From an uncultured Succinatimonas sp. (lineage in GTDB: Bacteria > Pseudomonadota > Gammaproteobacteria > Enterobacterales > Succinivibrionaceae): 7,055 bases of DNA. The DNA lies in assembly GCA_902465145.1 (NCBI GenBank), contig CABQMD010000044.1:1-7055 (forward strand), written 5' to 3'. The notes beneath the pieces are model-generated. The model had not been told where the DNA came from. It searched no databases and worked only from the letters and a program-made list of their open reading frames with translations. A program made the translations under genes and the position numbers. Of the stretch, positions 1-5,870 are shown one piece after another. Positions within the stretch are counted from its first letter, which is position 1; each line of letters opens with the position of its first letter.

Positions 1-368
1 ATACCGCGTTTACGATAAACGGCGGGATCACCAGTATCGAGCAGTGCAAAGTGCATTTAAAACATGTTGACGGCGTGATGTTGGGGCGTGAGATCATCGA
101 CAATCCTTATATCATGGCTGAGGTTGACACCGAGCTTTTTAATGACGGCTCTTCGGTAAAAGCAAGAGAGCAGATCTTTCATGAAGCCGTAGAACTTATT
201 AAGTCTTATGAAGAGCACGGAGGCAGATTCAGGTATATGGGACAGCATCTGCTGAATCTTTTTTCAGGATGCAAAGGAGCCAGAGCCTATCGTCGTTATC
301 TTTCAGAGCATCTCGGGGATGAAAAAGGAGAAGAGGTACTGATTAAGGCTTTTTCCTTTTGCAAATGA
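1..368 (+). CDS. dusA: tRNA-dihydrouridine synthase A, C-terminal part (5' end outside window)
   Basis: The reading frame is open from the left edge (first full codon at 3) to TGA at 366-368, so this is the last ~121 residues of a longer protein. DusA is an FMN- and NADPH-dependent enzyme that reduces uridine to dihydrouridine in the D-loop of tRNAs. The visible part has the end of the TIM barrel with the phosphate-binding stretch INGGI (residues 5-9 of the visible frame), then HVDGVMLGRE and NPYIMAEVD. The helical C-terminal domain follows, with HLLNLFSGCKGARAYRRYLSE, which matches E. coli DusA closely (recalled HMLGLFQG.PGARQWRRYLSE). That C-terminal signature separates DusA from DusB and DusC. 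The aldo/keto reductase starts 38 nt downstream with no terminator between, so the two may be co-transcribed. Confidence 0.93.
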   Translation, partial: TAFTINGGITSIEQCKVHLKHVDGVMLGREIIDNPYIMAEVDTELFNDGSSVKAREQIFHEAVELIKSYEEHGGRFRYMGQHLLNLFSGCKGARAYRRYLSEHLGDEKGEEVLIKAFSFCK

Positions 369-406
369 TGCTGATGGCATAGTTTAAGAGATACAAGGAG
401 TTAGCA

Positions 407-1267
407 ATGGAACTGACCTGCAATTCCAATTTTACTTTGAACAACGGAGTGAAAATGCCGGTCTTCGGGCTCGGTGTCTTTCATTCCAAGGCTGGAGATG
501 AAACTGCCGATGCGGTCAAAAGCGCAATCGTAAACGGCTATCGCATGATAGATACTGCCAGAGCCTATTCCAATGAAGCAAGTGTCGGAGATGGAATAAA
601 GGCTTCTGGTGTTAAACGTCAGGAGCTTTTCGTAACTACCAAGTTATGGAAGACTGACTATGATTCTCCACGACGCGGGCTGGTAGAATCATTAAAGAGA
701 CTTAAATTAGATTATGTGGATCTTTTCTTATTGCATTGGCCTTTTACAGGATATGAAGATGCCTGGCTGAGACTTGAAGAATTGCAAAAAGAAGGGCTGT
801 GCCGCGCCATAGGCGTTTCCAATTTTAAAATCCATCACATTGAGCATTTGCTTGCAGGAGGGGCATGTGTTCCTCAGGTAAATCAAACCGAGATCCATCC
901 TACCAATACCGAAGAAGAACTTACTACCTGGTGCCGTCGTAAGAATATCCTGATGGAGGCTTATTCTCCGTTAGGCGGTGAAGGACGACTGCTGCTCGAT
1001 GATCCAAGACTTGTAGGAATGTGTGAGTATTATCACAAGACTCCTTCACAGATCATTTTGCGTTGGGATCTGCAACGCGGGGTAGCGGTGATCCCTAAGT
1101 CGATACGCGAGGAAAGGATCATCGAAAACTCGAAGCTCTTCGACTTTGAGTTGTCACAAGGAGATCTTGCCACCATTTCGGACATGAATTGCAATGACAG
1201 ACGCAATTACGATCCTGACAAGATCAACGAAAGACCTGCGTGGATGGAGCCGAAGTTCAGCGATTAG
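407..1267 (+). CDS. aldo/keto reductase (2,5-diketo-gluconate/methylglyoxal reductase type)
   Basis: A complete 286-residue cytosolic NAD(P)H-dependent oxidoreductase of the AKR superfamily, the usual length for the DkgA/YtbE-like group. The catalytic tetrad is all present: D49 (in MIDTARAY), Y54, K79 (in TTKLW) and H110 (in LLHWP). Other family marks are GLGVF near residues 21-25, GVSNF at 136-140, QVNQTEIHP at 157-165, AYSPLG at 185-190, and the cofactor-binding IPKSIREERIIEN at 229-241. K231, S232, R237 and N241 there are the usual contacts to the NADPH 2'-phosphate and adenine. It likely reduces small aldehydes or keto-sugars; the exact substrate cannot be read from sequence. The ATG at 407 follows AAGGAG (395-400) at 6 nt spacing. 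It lies downstream of dusA on the same strand and ends at a hairpin terminator. Confidence 0.93.
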   Translation: MELTCNSNFTLNNGVKMPVFGLGVFHSKAGDETADAVKSAIVNGYRMIDTARAYSNEASVGDGIKASGVKRQELFVTTKLWKTDYDSPRRGLVESLKRLKLDYVDLFLLHWPFTGYEDAWLRLEELQKEGLCRAIGVSNFKIHHIEHLLAGGACVPQVNQTEIHPTNTEEELTTWCRRKNILMEAYSPLGGEGRLLLDDPRLVGMCEYYHKTPSQIILRWDLQRGVAVIPKSIREERIIENSKLFDFELSQGDLATISDMNCNDRRNYDPDKINERPAWMEPKFSD

Positions 1268-1276
1268 CAATTAATG

Positions 1277-1312
1277 AAAAAGGCCGAAGCATATGACTTC
1301 GGCCGAAATTTT
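1277..1312. terminator. bidirectional rho-independent terminator between convergent genes
   Basis: Perfect 8-bp inverted repeat GGCCGAAG (1282-1289) and CTTCGGCC (1297-1304) around a 7-nt loop. It is flanked by AAAAA (1277-1281) on the left and GAAATTTT ending at 1312 on the right. Read on the - strand the stem is followed directly by five T, a classical terminator for the HAD phosphatase gene, whose stop is at 1311-1313. Read on the + strand it ends the aldo/keto reductase transcript, with a slightly weaker T-tract offset by four bases. Confidence 0.88.
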
Positions 1313-1934
1313 AAGGAAGAATAAAATCAGAGATGATTTTGCCGCCTTTTACCTGCAAAGCGGTCATACCAGCAGCTTTGATCCCTTGTAAGCCGACGTT
1401 GGTATCTTCAAATACCAGACAATCATTCGGAGCAACGTTAAGACGTTTTGCCGCTTCAAGATAGGTATCAGGGGCTGGTTTGCAGTGTTTTACCTGATCA
1501 GAACTTACCAGCGCCTCTACCATGTCATAAAGTCCGTGACGTTTTAAAAGCGACTCGGTTTCTTTTAGCTGAGATCCGGTTGCCACTGCGATCTTAAGTC
1601 CGCGACGATGTCCTTCAATTAAAAAGTTTGCAATCGAGTCAAAAAGCGGTACTTCATTTAGATATTTTTCAATATAGATCCCGGTTTTCTTTGAAGCCGT
1701 GGCTACGGGATCGAGATCTTGTCTTCCTGCTTTTTCGCACATCATGCGGCAGATCTCAGATGATTTTATACCGCCTACGCTTAAGATGTATTCGTAGGTC
1801 ATAAGCGGCATGCCAAGTTCAGTCAGAAGCTCGTTCCAAGCCTTGAGGTGATAAGGTTCTGAATTTATGAGCGTGCCGTCCAAATCGAAGATTAATGCTT
1901 TGAATTTGGTGTAAATTTTACTGGTATCTATCAT
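1311..1934 (-). CDS. HAD-superfamily phosphatase, YqaB/beta-phosphoglucomutase-like (subfamily IA)
   Basis: A 207-residue cytosolic hydrolase. HAD motif I is FDLDGTL with nucleophile D17 and acid/base D19. A helical cap follows at about residues 25-95. Motif II is VATGS (T119), motif III VKHCKPAPD (K152), and motif IV VFEDTNVGLQGIKAAGM (E176, D177 binding Mg). The stretch from VKH.KPAPDT to the end closely follows recalled E. coli YqaB, a fructose-1-phosphate/6-phosphogluconate phosphatase. A sugar-phosphate phosphatase is therefore the best guess; a beta-phosphoglucomutase or nucleotide phosphatase cannot be excluded. The start ATG (1932-1934) lies 2 nt after the stop of the deaminase gene. 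Its likely ribosome binding site AGAGAGG (1941-1947 on the - strand) sits inside that gene, so the pair is probably one transcription unit with coupled translation. Confidence 0.87.
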   Translation of the reverse strand: MIDTSKIYTKFKALIFDLDGTLINSEPYHLKAWNELLTELGMPLMTYEYILSVGGIKSSEICRMMCEKAGRQDLDPVATASKKTGIYIEKYLNEVPLFDSIANFLIEGHRRGLKIAVATGSQLKETESLLKRHGLYDMVEALVSSDQVKHCKPAPDTYLEAAKRLNVAPNDCLVFEDTNVGLQGIKAAGMTALQVKGGKIISDFILP

Positions 1935-1936
1935 CT

Positions 1937-2470
1937 TTAACCTCTCTTGGCTTCTTCTTCAAGTTCTTTTATTAAGTCAGGATCGATGTTTTCCTGGGTA
2001 TCATCCAGCCATTTTTGGGGATCAAGACTTTCTAATGATCCGTCAGGATTTCTCAATACCACTTTTGCTATCTGCGCATTTAATATAAGTCTTTCGCACA
2101 TGGCACAGGGACGGTTTTGGGCAGCACGTTTGCCGCTTGCGGCGTCGGTACCGGCCAGATAAAGCGTGCCGCCTACTATATCCAAAGGATTGCCGTTGAT
2201 GATGGCGTTGGCTTCAGCATGTACGGCGCGGCAGAGTTCATAATGGGTTCCCGGGCGGATTTTGAGTTGTTGACGCAGGCAAACTCCGAGATCGGTACAA
2301 TTAGCCCGGCATCTGGGGGCTCCGTTATAACCTGTTGAGACTATGCGTCCGTCTTTTGAGACGATCACCGCCCCGTAACGGCGGCGCAGACAGGTTGAAC
2401 GCATGGAGACAGCCTGAGCGATCTCCATGAAGGATTCGTCTTTTGTCGGTCTTTGATAGCTGTCTGTCAT
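1937..2470 (-). CDS. dCMP deaminase-like zinc-dependent cytidine/deoxycytidylate deaminase (ComEB type)
   Basis: A 177-residue cytosolic protein of the cytidine/dCMP deaminase family, which hydrolyses dCMP (or a related cytosine nucleotide) to dUMP, feeding dTMP synthesis. The catalytic zinc site is intact: H84 and proton-shuttling E86 in HAEAN, and C122/C125 in PCAMC. The N-terminal half has RRYGAVIVSKDGRIVSTGYNGAPR, the substrate-binding strand. The block CRANCTDLGVC...YELC (C54, C58, C64, C80) upstream of RAVHAE is typical of ComEB-like deaminases and may hold a second structural metal. The acidic C-terminal tail (about 145-177) is helical. ATG at 2470 follows AAGGAG (2476-2481 on the - strand) at 5 nt. 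The gene lies 69 nt after the zinc-uptake operon on the same strand and just before the HAD phosphatase. Confidence 0.88.
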   Translation of the reverse strand: MTDSYQRPTKDESFMEIAQAVSMRSTCLRRRYGAVIVSKDGRIVSTGYNGAPRCRANCTDLGVCLRQQLKIRPGTHYELCRAVHAEANAIINGNPLDIVGGTLYLAGTDAASGKRAAQNRPCAMCERLILNAQIAKVVLRNPDGSLESLDPQKWLDDTQENIDPDLIKELEEEAKRG

Positions 2471-2508
2471 GTATTCTCCTTATGATCTCATAGTCGATCC
2501 GACGACAG

Positions 2509-2539
2509 AGTATACCTGTTTTAAAGCTGTTTTTCCCAA
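2509..2539 (-). promoter_or_regulatory. possible sigma70 promoter for the deaminase-HAD pair
   Basis: On the - strand TATACT (2509-2514, five of six matches to TATAAT) lies 38 nt before the deaminase ATG. The best -35 is TTGGGA (2534-2539), which is poor and 19 nt away. It overlaps the end of the upstream gene. No hairpin with a T-run separates the zinc operon from the deaminase, so read-through from the zinc operon is also possible. Confidence 0.33.
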
Positions 2540-2965
2540 TCAGTCTTTTACTTGAAATTTTCCTTCGTGAGCACAAACTTTGATGCTGTCGACTTTTAAG
2601 AATAAATCAGCATAATCACCGTGTTCGTAAAAGTACGGTTTACCGCTTACCTCAACCCAAGAGCCGTCTTCTGGCAGTTTTCCTTGGTAGTCAAGATACA
2701 TGCCGGCATAAGCGTCGTTATAGCAACACCCGGGCCCCTGACGGTAAACGAAGGCGAATAATTTTTCGCAATCAGGATCAGGAAGAGGTCCTCTGTCCAG
2801 TCTTCCCTGAAATCTTACCGTCGTATCAACATAGACTTCCTCAAGGTTTGTGTAGATGTCATTCATAGTGGTGATAAAAAGTCTGTCGCCTATTACCAGT
2901 TCTTTTGATAAAGCAAGGGAATTTGAAAACAGCAGGATAAAAAACAACAGAAAGACTTTTCTCAT
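2540..2965 (-). CDS. small exported Cys-Cys protein of the zinc operon (OB-fold-like, unknown function)
   Basis: A 141-residue protein with an N-terminal signal peptide: MRK, then a hydrophobic run to about residue 18 with likely cleavage near 19-21. There is no lipobox cysteine. The mature part has VRFQGRLDRG, FAFVYRQGPGCC (C80, C81) followed by NDAYAGMYLDY, then SWVEVSGKPYF and a terminal beta strand with C131 and H133. C66 and H115 are further possible ligands. From memory, the order [GxVYR...CCxxDAxxxGxxV...WVEVxG] resembles the C-terminal domain of the DUF1980/YcgQ family, an OB-like fold; this needs a profile search. The start is set at the second ATG (2963-2965). AAGGAG (2972-2977) is 6 nt from it but abuts the first ATG, and this ATG overlaps the znuB stop as ATGA. 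That coupling suggests a periplasmic role in zinc handling (inference). Confidence 0.72.
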   Translation of the reverse strand: MRKVFLLFFILLFSNSLALSKELVIGDRLFITTMNDIYTNLEEVYVDTTVRFQGRLDRGPLPDPDCEKLFAFVYRQGPGCCYNDAYAGMYLDYQGKLPEDGSWVEVSGKPYFYEHGDYADLFLKVDSIKVCAHEGKFQVKD

Positions 2966-3786
2966 ATGCATCTCCTTTTAAGAGAAGCTATCAAACAATG
3001 AATTATGAATAAGGCGAGGTTGACCAGAACTATGGATGCTCCGGTAGGAGTACTAAAAGAGTACGAGATGGTAAGTCCCGAGATAAAACAGAAGATACTT
3101 AATCCTATGCTGTAAATTACCGTGATCATATAGCGTTTGCATACGCGCATGGCAGTAAGTGCCGGCATTACGATCAGATTGGAAATGAGTAAAGCTCCCA
3201 TCATTTTCATGCCTACGGCTATGATCACCGCACACATCATCGCTAAAATGAAATTGCAACGGCCTACTTTGATCCCTGCGGCGCGGGCAAATTCACTGTC
3301 AAAAGTTACGGCAAAGAAATTGTTATACATCAATATGTAAATAAGCACTACTGCCGAGCATAACCCCATGGTTATGTACATGTCGTTTACTTTCATTCCC
3401 AAAATCGATCCAAAGAGGTAATTGCAGACGTCGGTATTCATGCCCGTGGTAACCGACAAAACCATTACTCCTACGGATAAAGATACGGATGACAGCATCG
3501 CAATGGAGGCATCTGAGGGCAGTTTTATTTTTTGGAAAAATGAAAGGATCAAGGTGGCACAGAGCAATACCGCAGGCAACGAGATTAAAAACGGAGATTG
3601 GTGAAGGGCTACGGCTACTGCCAAAGCGCCGAAACCAGAATGAGACAAACCGTCTCCTATCATCGCAAAATGTCGTAATACCAGATTAACTCCTATGCAA
3701 CTTGCCGCGGCGCTTATGAACAGTCCCGTGATGAAGGCCCGGCTCATAAAAGGGTAGGAAAGCATTTCGCTTATATAAGCAATCAT
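2962..3786 (-). CDS. znuB: zinc ABC transporter, permease
   Basis: A 274-residue inner-membrane permease of the ABC-3 family that forms the zinc channel with ZnuC and receives metal from ZnuA. Seven to eight hydrophobic segments span the protein. Family marks include MIGDGLSHSGFGALA (about 42-56), TTGMNTDVCNYLFGSIL (113-129), FAVTFDSEFARAAGIKVG (158-175, the cytoplasmic coupling loop) and MGALLISNLIVMPALTAMR (196-214). These wordings match, as I recall them, clostridial permeases better than E. coli ZnuB. The start is placed at ATG 3784-3786 rather than an ATG nine codons upstream (3813). It overlaps the znuC stop as ATGA and lies 8 nt from AAGGAG (3795-3800), the family's usual N-terminus. 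It is followed by another ATGA overlap with the Cys-Cys gene. Zinc rather than manganese is inferred from context. Confidence 0.92.
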   Translation of the reverse strand: MIAYISEMLSYPFMSRAFITGLFISAAASCIGVNLVLRHFAMIGDGLSHSGFGALAVAVALHQSPFLISLPAVLLCATLILSFFQKIKLPSDASIAMLSSVSLSVGVMVLSVTTGMNTDVCNYLFGSILGMKVNDMYITMGLCSAVVLIYILMYNNFFAVTFDSEFARAAGIKVGRCNFILAMMCAVIIAVGMKMMGALLISNLIVMPALTAMRVCKRYMITVIYSIGLSIFCFISGLTISYSFSTPTGASIVLVNLALFIIHCLIASLKRRCI

Positions 3787-4475
3787 ATCTGGTGCTCCTT
3801 CATTTGAGTACACAGTACGGATTTTTCAAAATCATGACTGGATCCTAAAAATTTTACCGAATGTTCAAGGTATAAAACGTTGTCGGTGTAAGTAAAAATA
3901 CGCGGCAGATCATGGCTTACCATGAGCACGGCCGTGTTGAACTGACGTCTTATCGTGCATAAACTTTCGTAAAAAGCCGTAACGCTTTCTGGATCAAGAC
4001 CGGTGGTAGGTTCGTCGAGTAACAGCAGTTCTGAACTTACGGCCAAAGCTCTTGCAAGCAGAACTCTTCTTTTTTGACCGCCTGATAGAGATGAAAAAGA
4101 ATTATGGATAAATCCATGCAGATTTAAGATGTCGATCAGCTTAGTGATGTCATATTTTTGTTCTTTGGCGTCTTGTTTTTTTGAAAGTAGCACGCCGTTT
4201 TCGATGATTTCATAAGCAGTTGCCGGAAAGAATCTGTCGTTCGGAAGATCTTGAGATGCATAGCCTATGCAGCGTCCTTGCGTATTAATGACGATTTTTC
4301 CTGAATTTTTTTTGACCGAACCGATGATCACTTTGATCAGCGTACTTTTGCCGGCGCCGTTAGGTCCTATAAGAGCCATCATTTGTCCGCGAATTAACTG
4401 AAAACTTACGGCTTTTAAGATCCTGCGTCCTGCAATATCGACGGTTATGTCTTCTGCATTGAGTAAAAGAGACAT
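3783..4475 (-). CDS. znuC: zinc ABC transporter, ATP-binding protein
   Basis: A 230-residue ABC ATPase that powers zinc import on the cytoplasmic face of ZnuB. All nucleotide-binding elements are intact: Walker A GPNGAGKST (37-45), Q-loop glutamine in YASQD (Q75), signature LSGGQ (130-134), Walker B LLLLDEP with D154 and catalytic E155, D-loop GLD, and H-loop H188 in MVSHD. The start is ATG 4473-4475 (MSLLLNAED), chosen over TTG 4481 because it gives the family's usual N-terminus. Its ribosome binding site is odd: AGGAGG lies 26 nt upstream, with a 7-bp hairpin filling 18 of those bases. The stop overlaps the znuB start (ATGA), so the two should be made in step. znuA lies 52 nt upstream on the same strand. 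Confidence 0.92.
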   Translation of the reverse strand: MSLLLNAEDITVDIAGRRILKAVSFQLIRGQMMALIGPNGAGKSTLIKVIIGSVKKNSGKIVINTQGRCIGYASQDLPNDRFFPATAYEIIENGVLLSKKQDAKEQKYDITKLIDILNLHGFIHNSFSSLSGGQKRRVLLARALAVSSELLLLDEPTTGLDPESVTAFYESLCTIRRQFNTAVLMVSHDLPRIFTYTDNVLYLEHSVKFLGSSHDFEKSVLCTQMKEHQI

Positions 4476-4507
4476 ACGCAAAACGGCGGCAGATGCCGCC
4501 GCCTCCT
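4476..4507 (-). promoter_or_regulatory. ribosome binding site with intervening hairpin / possible intra-operon attenuator
   Basis: On the - strand AGGAGG (4502-4507) runs directly into a GC-only 7-bp stem CGGCGGC / GCCGCCG (4484-4501) with tetraloop ATCT, then TTTTGCGT (8 nt) and the znuC ATG. The linear Shine-Dalgarno-to-ATG distance is 26 nt, too long for normal initiation. Folding out the hairpin leaves 8 nt. A GC stem followed by TTTT also fits a weak terminator that would lower znuCB relative to znuA. The 3' arm can also pair one repeat upstream, covering two G of the Shine-Dalgarno. Confidence 0.6.
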
Positions 4508-4527
4508 GTGATTAAATGTTTACTTGG

Positions 4528-5469
4528 TTACTTGAGGGCTGCTTTTAACACCTGCAGATCCTGTGAAAAGAGCTCTGCAAGAGACACATTTGCCGCAAGT
4601 TGCTCCGTTGAGATATTGTGTCCTGAATTCATGATCATGATTTTGGCACCGGTGGCTTCAGAGACGGCGTCAGCAGGAGCAGTGGAGGTAAGTTCGATTT
4701 TTAAGATGACTTTTTTCTTCAGCTGATTAACCTTATTTACAAGGAACCGTAAGGTTGCTGGACTTACTTCGCTTTCATCTGAACATCCTTTGAAAGCAGC
4801 AAAGTAGTCAAGTCCGTACTCATTGCAGAAATATCTGAACGGGAAACGATCTGCAAAAATTAAGACTTTGCTAGGAGAGTTTTTGACGATTTCACGAATT
4901 TGCCTGTCAAGCTTTTTGAATTGAGCGATATACCGATCGGCATTTTTGCGGTAGATATCTGCATGTTGAGGATCGATGGCAGAAATCTTATTGCACAGTG
5001 CATTTAACAAACGCATATCGTTAACAGGAGAAGTCCAGACATGTTCGTCATATTCGACTTTATCACCTGCTTCGTGCTCTTCTTCTTCCTCCTCCTTTTG
5101 CATTCCTTCTTTATCTTCTTCGGTAAGCAGCGGCAGTTCTTTTATAAAAGCAAAATTTCTGATTGCAGGGTAATTGGACAACAGTTTGTCTATCCATTCA
5201 TCATTTTCGCCGCCGTTGTAGACAAAAAGATCAGATCTTTCAATTTTTATAAGATCAGCAGGAGTAGGCTCGAAAGAATGCGCATCGGCACCTGGTTTTA
5301 GTAACATGCTTACATCCGCCAGATCTCCTGTGACATGTGAGGTCAGATCATACTGAGCAAAAGAGGTAGTGACAATTGAGATTTTTTCCGCGTAAGCAGG
5401 AAATGACACGGCGGTCAGGCTGATCCCGCAAAGGAATACAGCTACAGCCCTGATAAAAAGGGATAACAT
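4528..5469 (-). CDS. znuA: zinc ABC transporter, periplasmic zinc-binding protein
   Basis: A 313-residue cluster A-I metal-binding protein that captures zinc in the periplasm for ZnuCB. The signal peptide covers residues 1 to about 27 (hydrophobic core VAVFLCGISLTAV, cleavage after AYA). Zinc-site residues visible are H64 in GADAHSFEPTP and H143 in DEHVWTSP. The third E. coli-type histidine is not where expected: its position reads FADRFPFRYF (A206, D207). C229 in KGCSDE and H284 in NSGHNIS are alternatives. The loop before H143 (about 117-142) is acidic, with six consecutive Glu and one His, instead of His-rich. ADRFPFRYF and GLDYFAAFKGCS resemble recalled clostridial proteins. The start is ATG 5467-5469, 5 nt after GAGG (5475-5478); the GTG six bases upstream overlaps that site. 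The gene follows the small membrane gene by 58 nt. Confidence 0.9.
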   Translation of the reverse strand: MLSLFIRAVAVFLCGISLTAVSFPAYAEKISIVTTSFAQYDLTSHVTGDLADVSMLLKPGADAHSFEPTPADLIKIERSDLFVYNGGENDEWIDKLLSNYPAIRNFAFIKELPLLTEEDKEGMQKEEEEEEHEAGDKVEYDEHVWTSPVNDMRLLNALCNKISAIDPQHADIYRKNADRYIAQFKKLDRQIREIVKNSPSKVLIFADRFPFRYFCNEYGLDYFAAFKGCSDESEVSPATLRFLVNKVNQLKKKVILKIELTSTAPADAVSEATGAKIMIMNSGHNISTEQLAANVSLAELFSQDLQVLKAALK

Positions 5470-5527
5470 ATACACCTCGTAAAATTTACAAGTAAAAAAT
5501 AGAAAAAACAGATCGACAGATCCCTAT

Positions 5528-5830
5528 TTATTCCGTTTTTTTAACTCGCAATGAAACGAGAGTGCTCCTGATAATAACCAGTAATGAAAAGATGACGGTT
5601 ACGACAAACGGTAAAGAAACAACGGGGATAGTTGCGGTCGCAGCCGGCAATAAAGGAGTGTGATCACCTGCAATCGCATTTAACGTCAGGCAGGTTACAC
5701 AGTGTGAAGGATCGTCACAATGGTGATCTGAAAATTCCGTTTCATAAGTTACATACCAAACGGAGCTGAACACTATTAAAAGTGTCAGCAATAACGCTTT
5801 GAGTTTAATATGTAATTCTTTGAACATCAT
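5528..5830 (-). CDS. small two-helix membrane protein with His/Cys motif, first gene of zinc operon
   Basis: A 100-residue protein with one hydrophobic helix at about 10-29, a short polar stretch with HHCDDPSHCVTC (H36, H37, C38, H43, C44, C47; H57 later), and a second helix at about 67-88 ending in a basic tail. The likely topology puts the His/Cys stretch in the periplasm, between two inner-membrane helices. I do not recognise a named family with certainty. Small proteins with a helix followed by an H.C...CxxC stretch next to znu genes are familiar from clostridia, and Vibrio has a short 'zinc chaperone' of similar design (from memory). A metal-relay or sensing role is inferred from motif and position. 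ATG 5828-5830 is chosen because AAGGA (5839-5843) is 8 nt away. Starts further upstream would lie in or before the promoter at 5855-5883. Confidence 0.72.
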   Translation of the reverse strand: MMFKELHIKLKALLLTLLIVFSSVWYVTYETEFSDHHCDDPSHCVTCLTLNAIAGDHTPLLPAATATIPVVSLPFVVTVIFSLLVIIRSTLVSLRVKKTE

Positions 5831-5850
5831 GGCGTAAATCCTTACGGAGC

Positions 5851-5870
5851 AATCCTTATACCATGACATT
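5851..5870 (-). promoter_or_regulatory. candidate Zur operator overlapping the -10 box
   Basis: On the - strand AATGTCATG-G-TATAAGGAT can be laid on the gamma-proteobacterial Zur palindrome AATGTTATA-N-TATAACATT with 13 of 18 matches (7 of 9 left, 6 of 9 right). Zur with zinc bound would block the promoter here. Five of the right-half matches come from the -10 hexamer itself, so the score is inflated and the right arm is poor. The call rests partly on the zinc operon context. Confidence 0.38.

Noticed and set aside
2490..2505. Small GTCG-ATC-CGAC hairpin upstream of the deaminase
   Set aside because: Four-bp stem without a T-run; not distinguishable from chance.
3787..3813. Nine-codon N-terminal extension of ZnuB from ATG 3813
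   Set aside because: It lies inside the end of znuC and before the AAGGAG site; the ATGA overlap at 3783-3786 fits better.
5041..5301. + strand ORF of 86 codons rich in Phe and Leu
   Set aside because: It is antisense to the acidic loop region of znuA; the Phe/Leu/Ser richness is the complement of its Glu/Lys codons, and no ribosome binding site is seen.
5501..5522. Tandem ACAGATC repeat with GATC/GATC mini-stem and a T-run on the - strand, between the small membrane gene and znuA
   Set aside because: The stem is only 4-5 bp with low GC, too weak to call a terminator; the 8-nt repeat occurs twice only.
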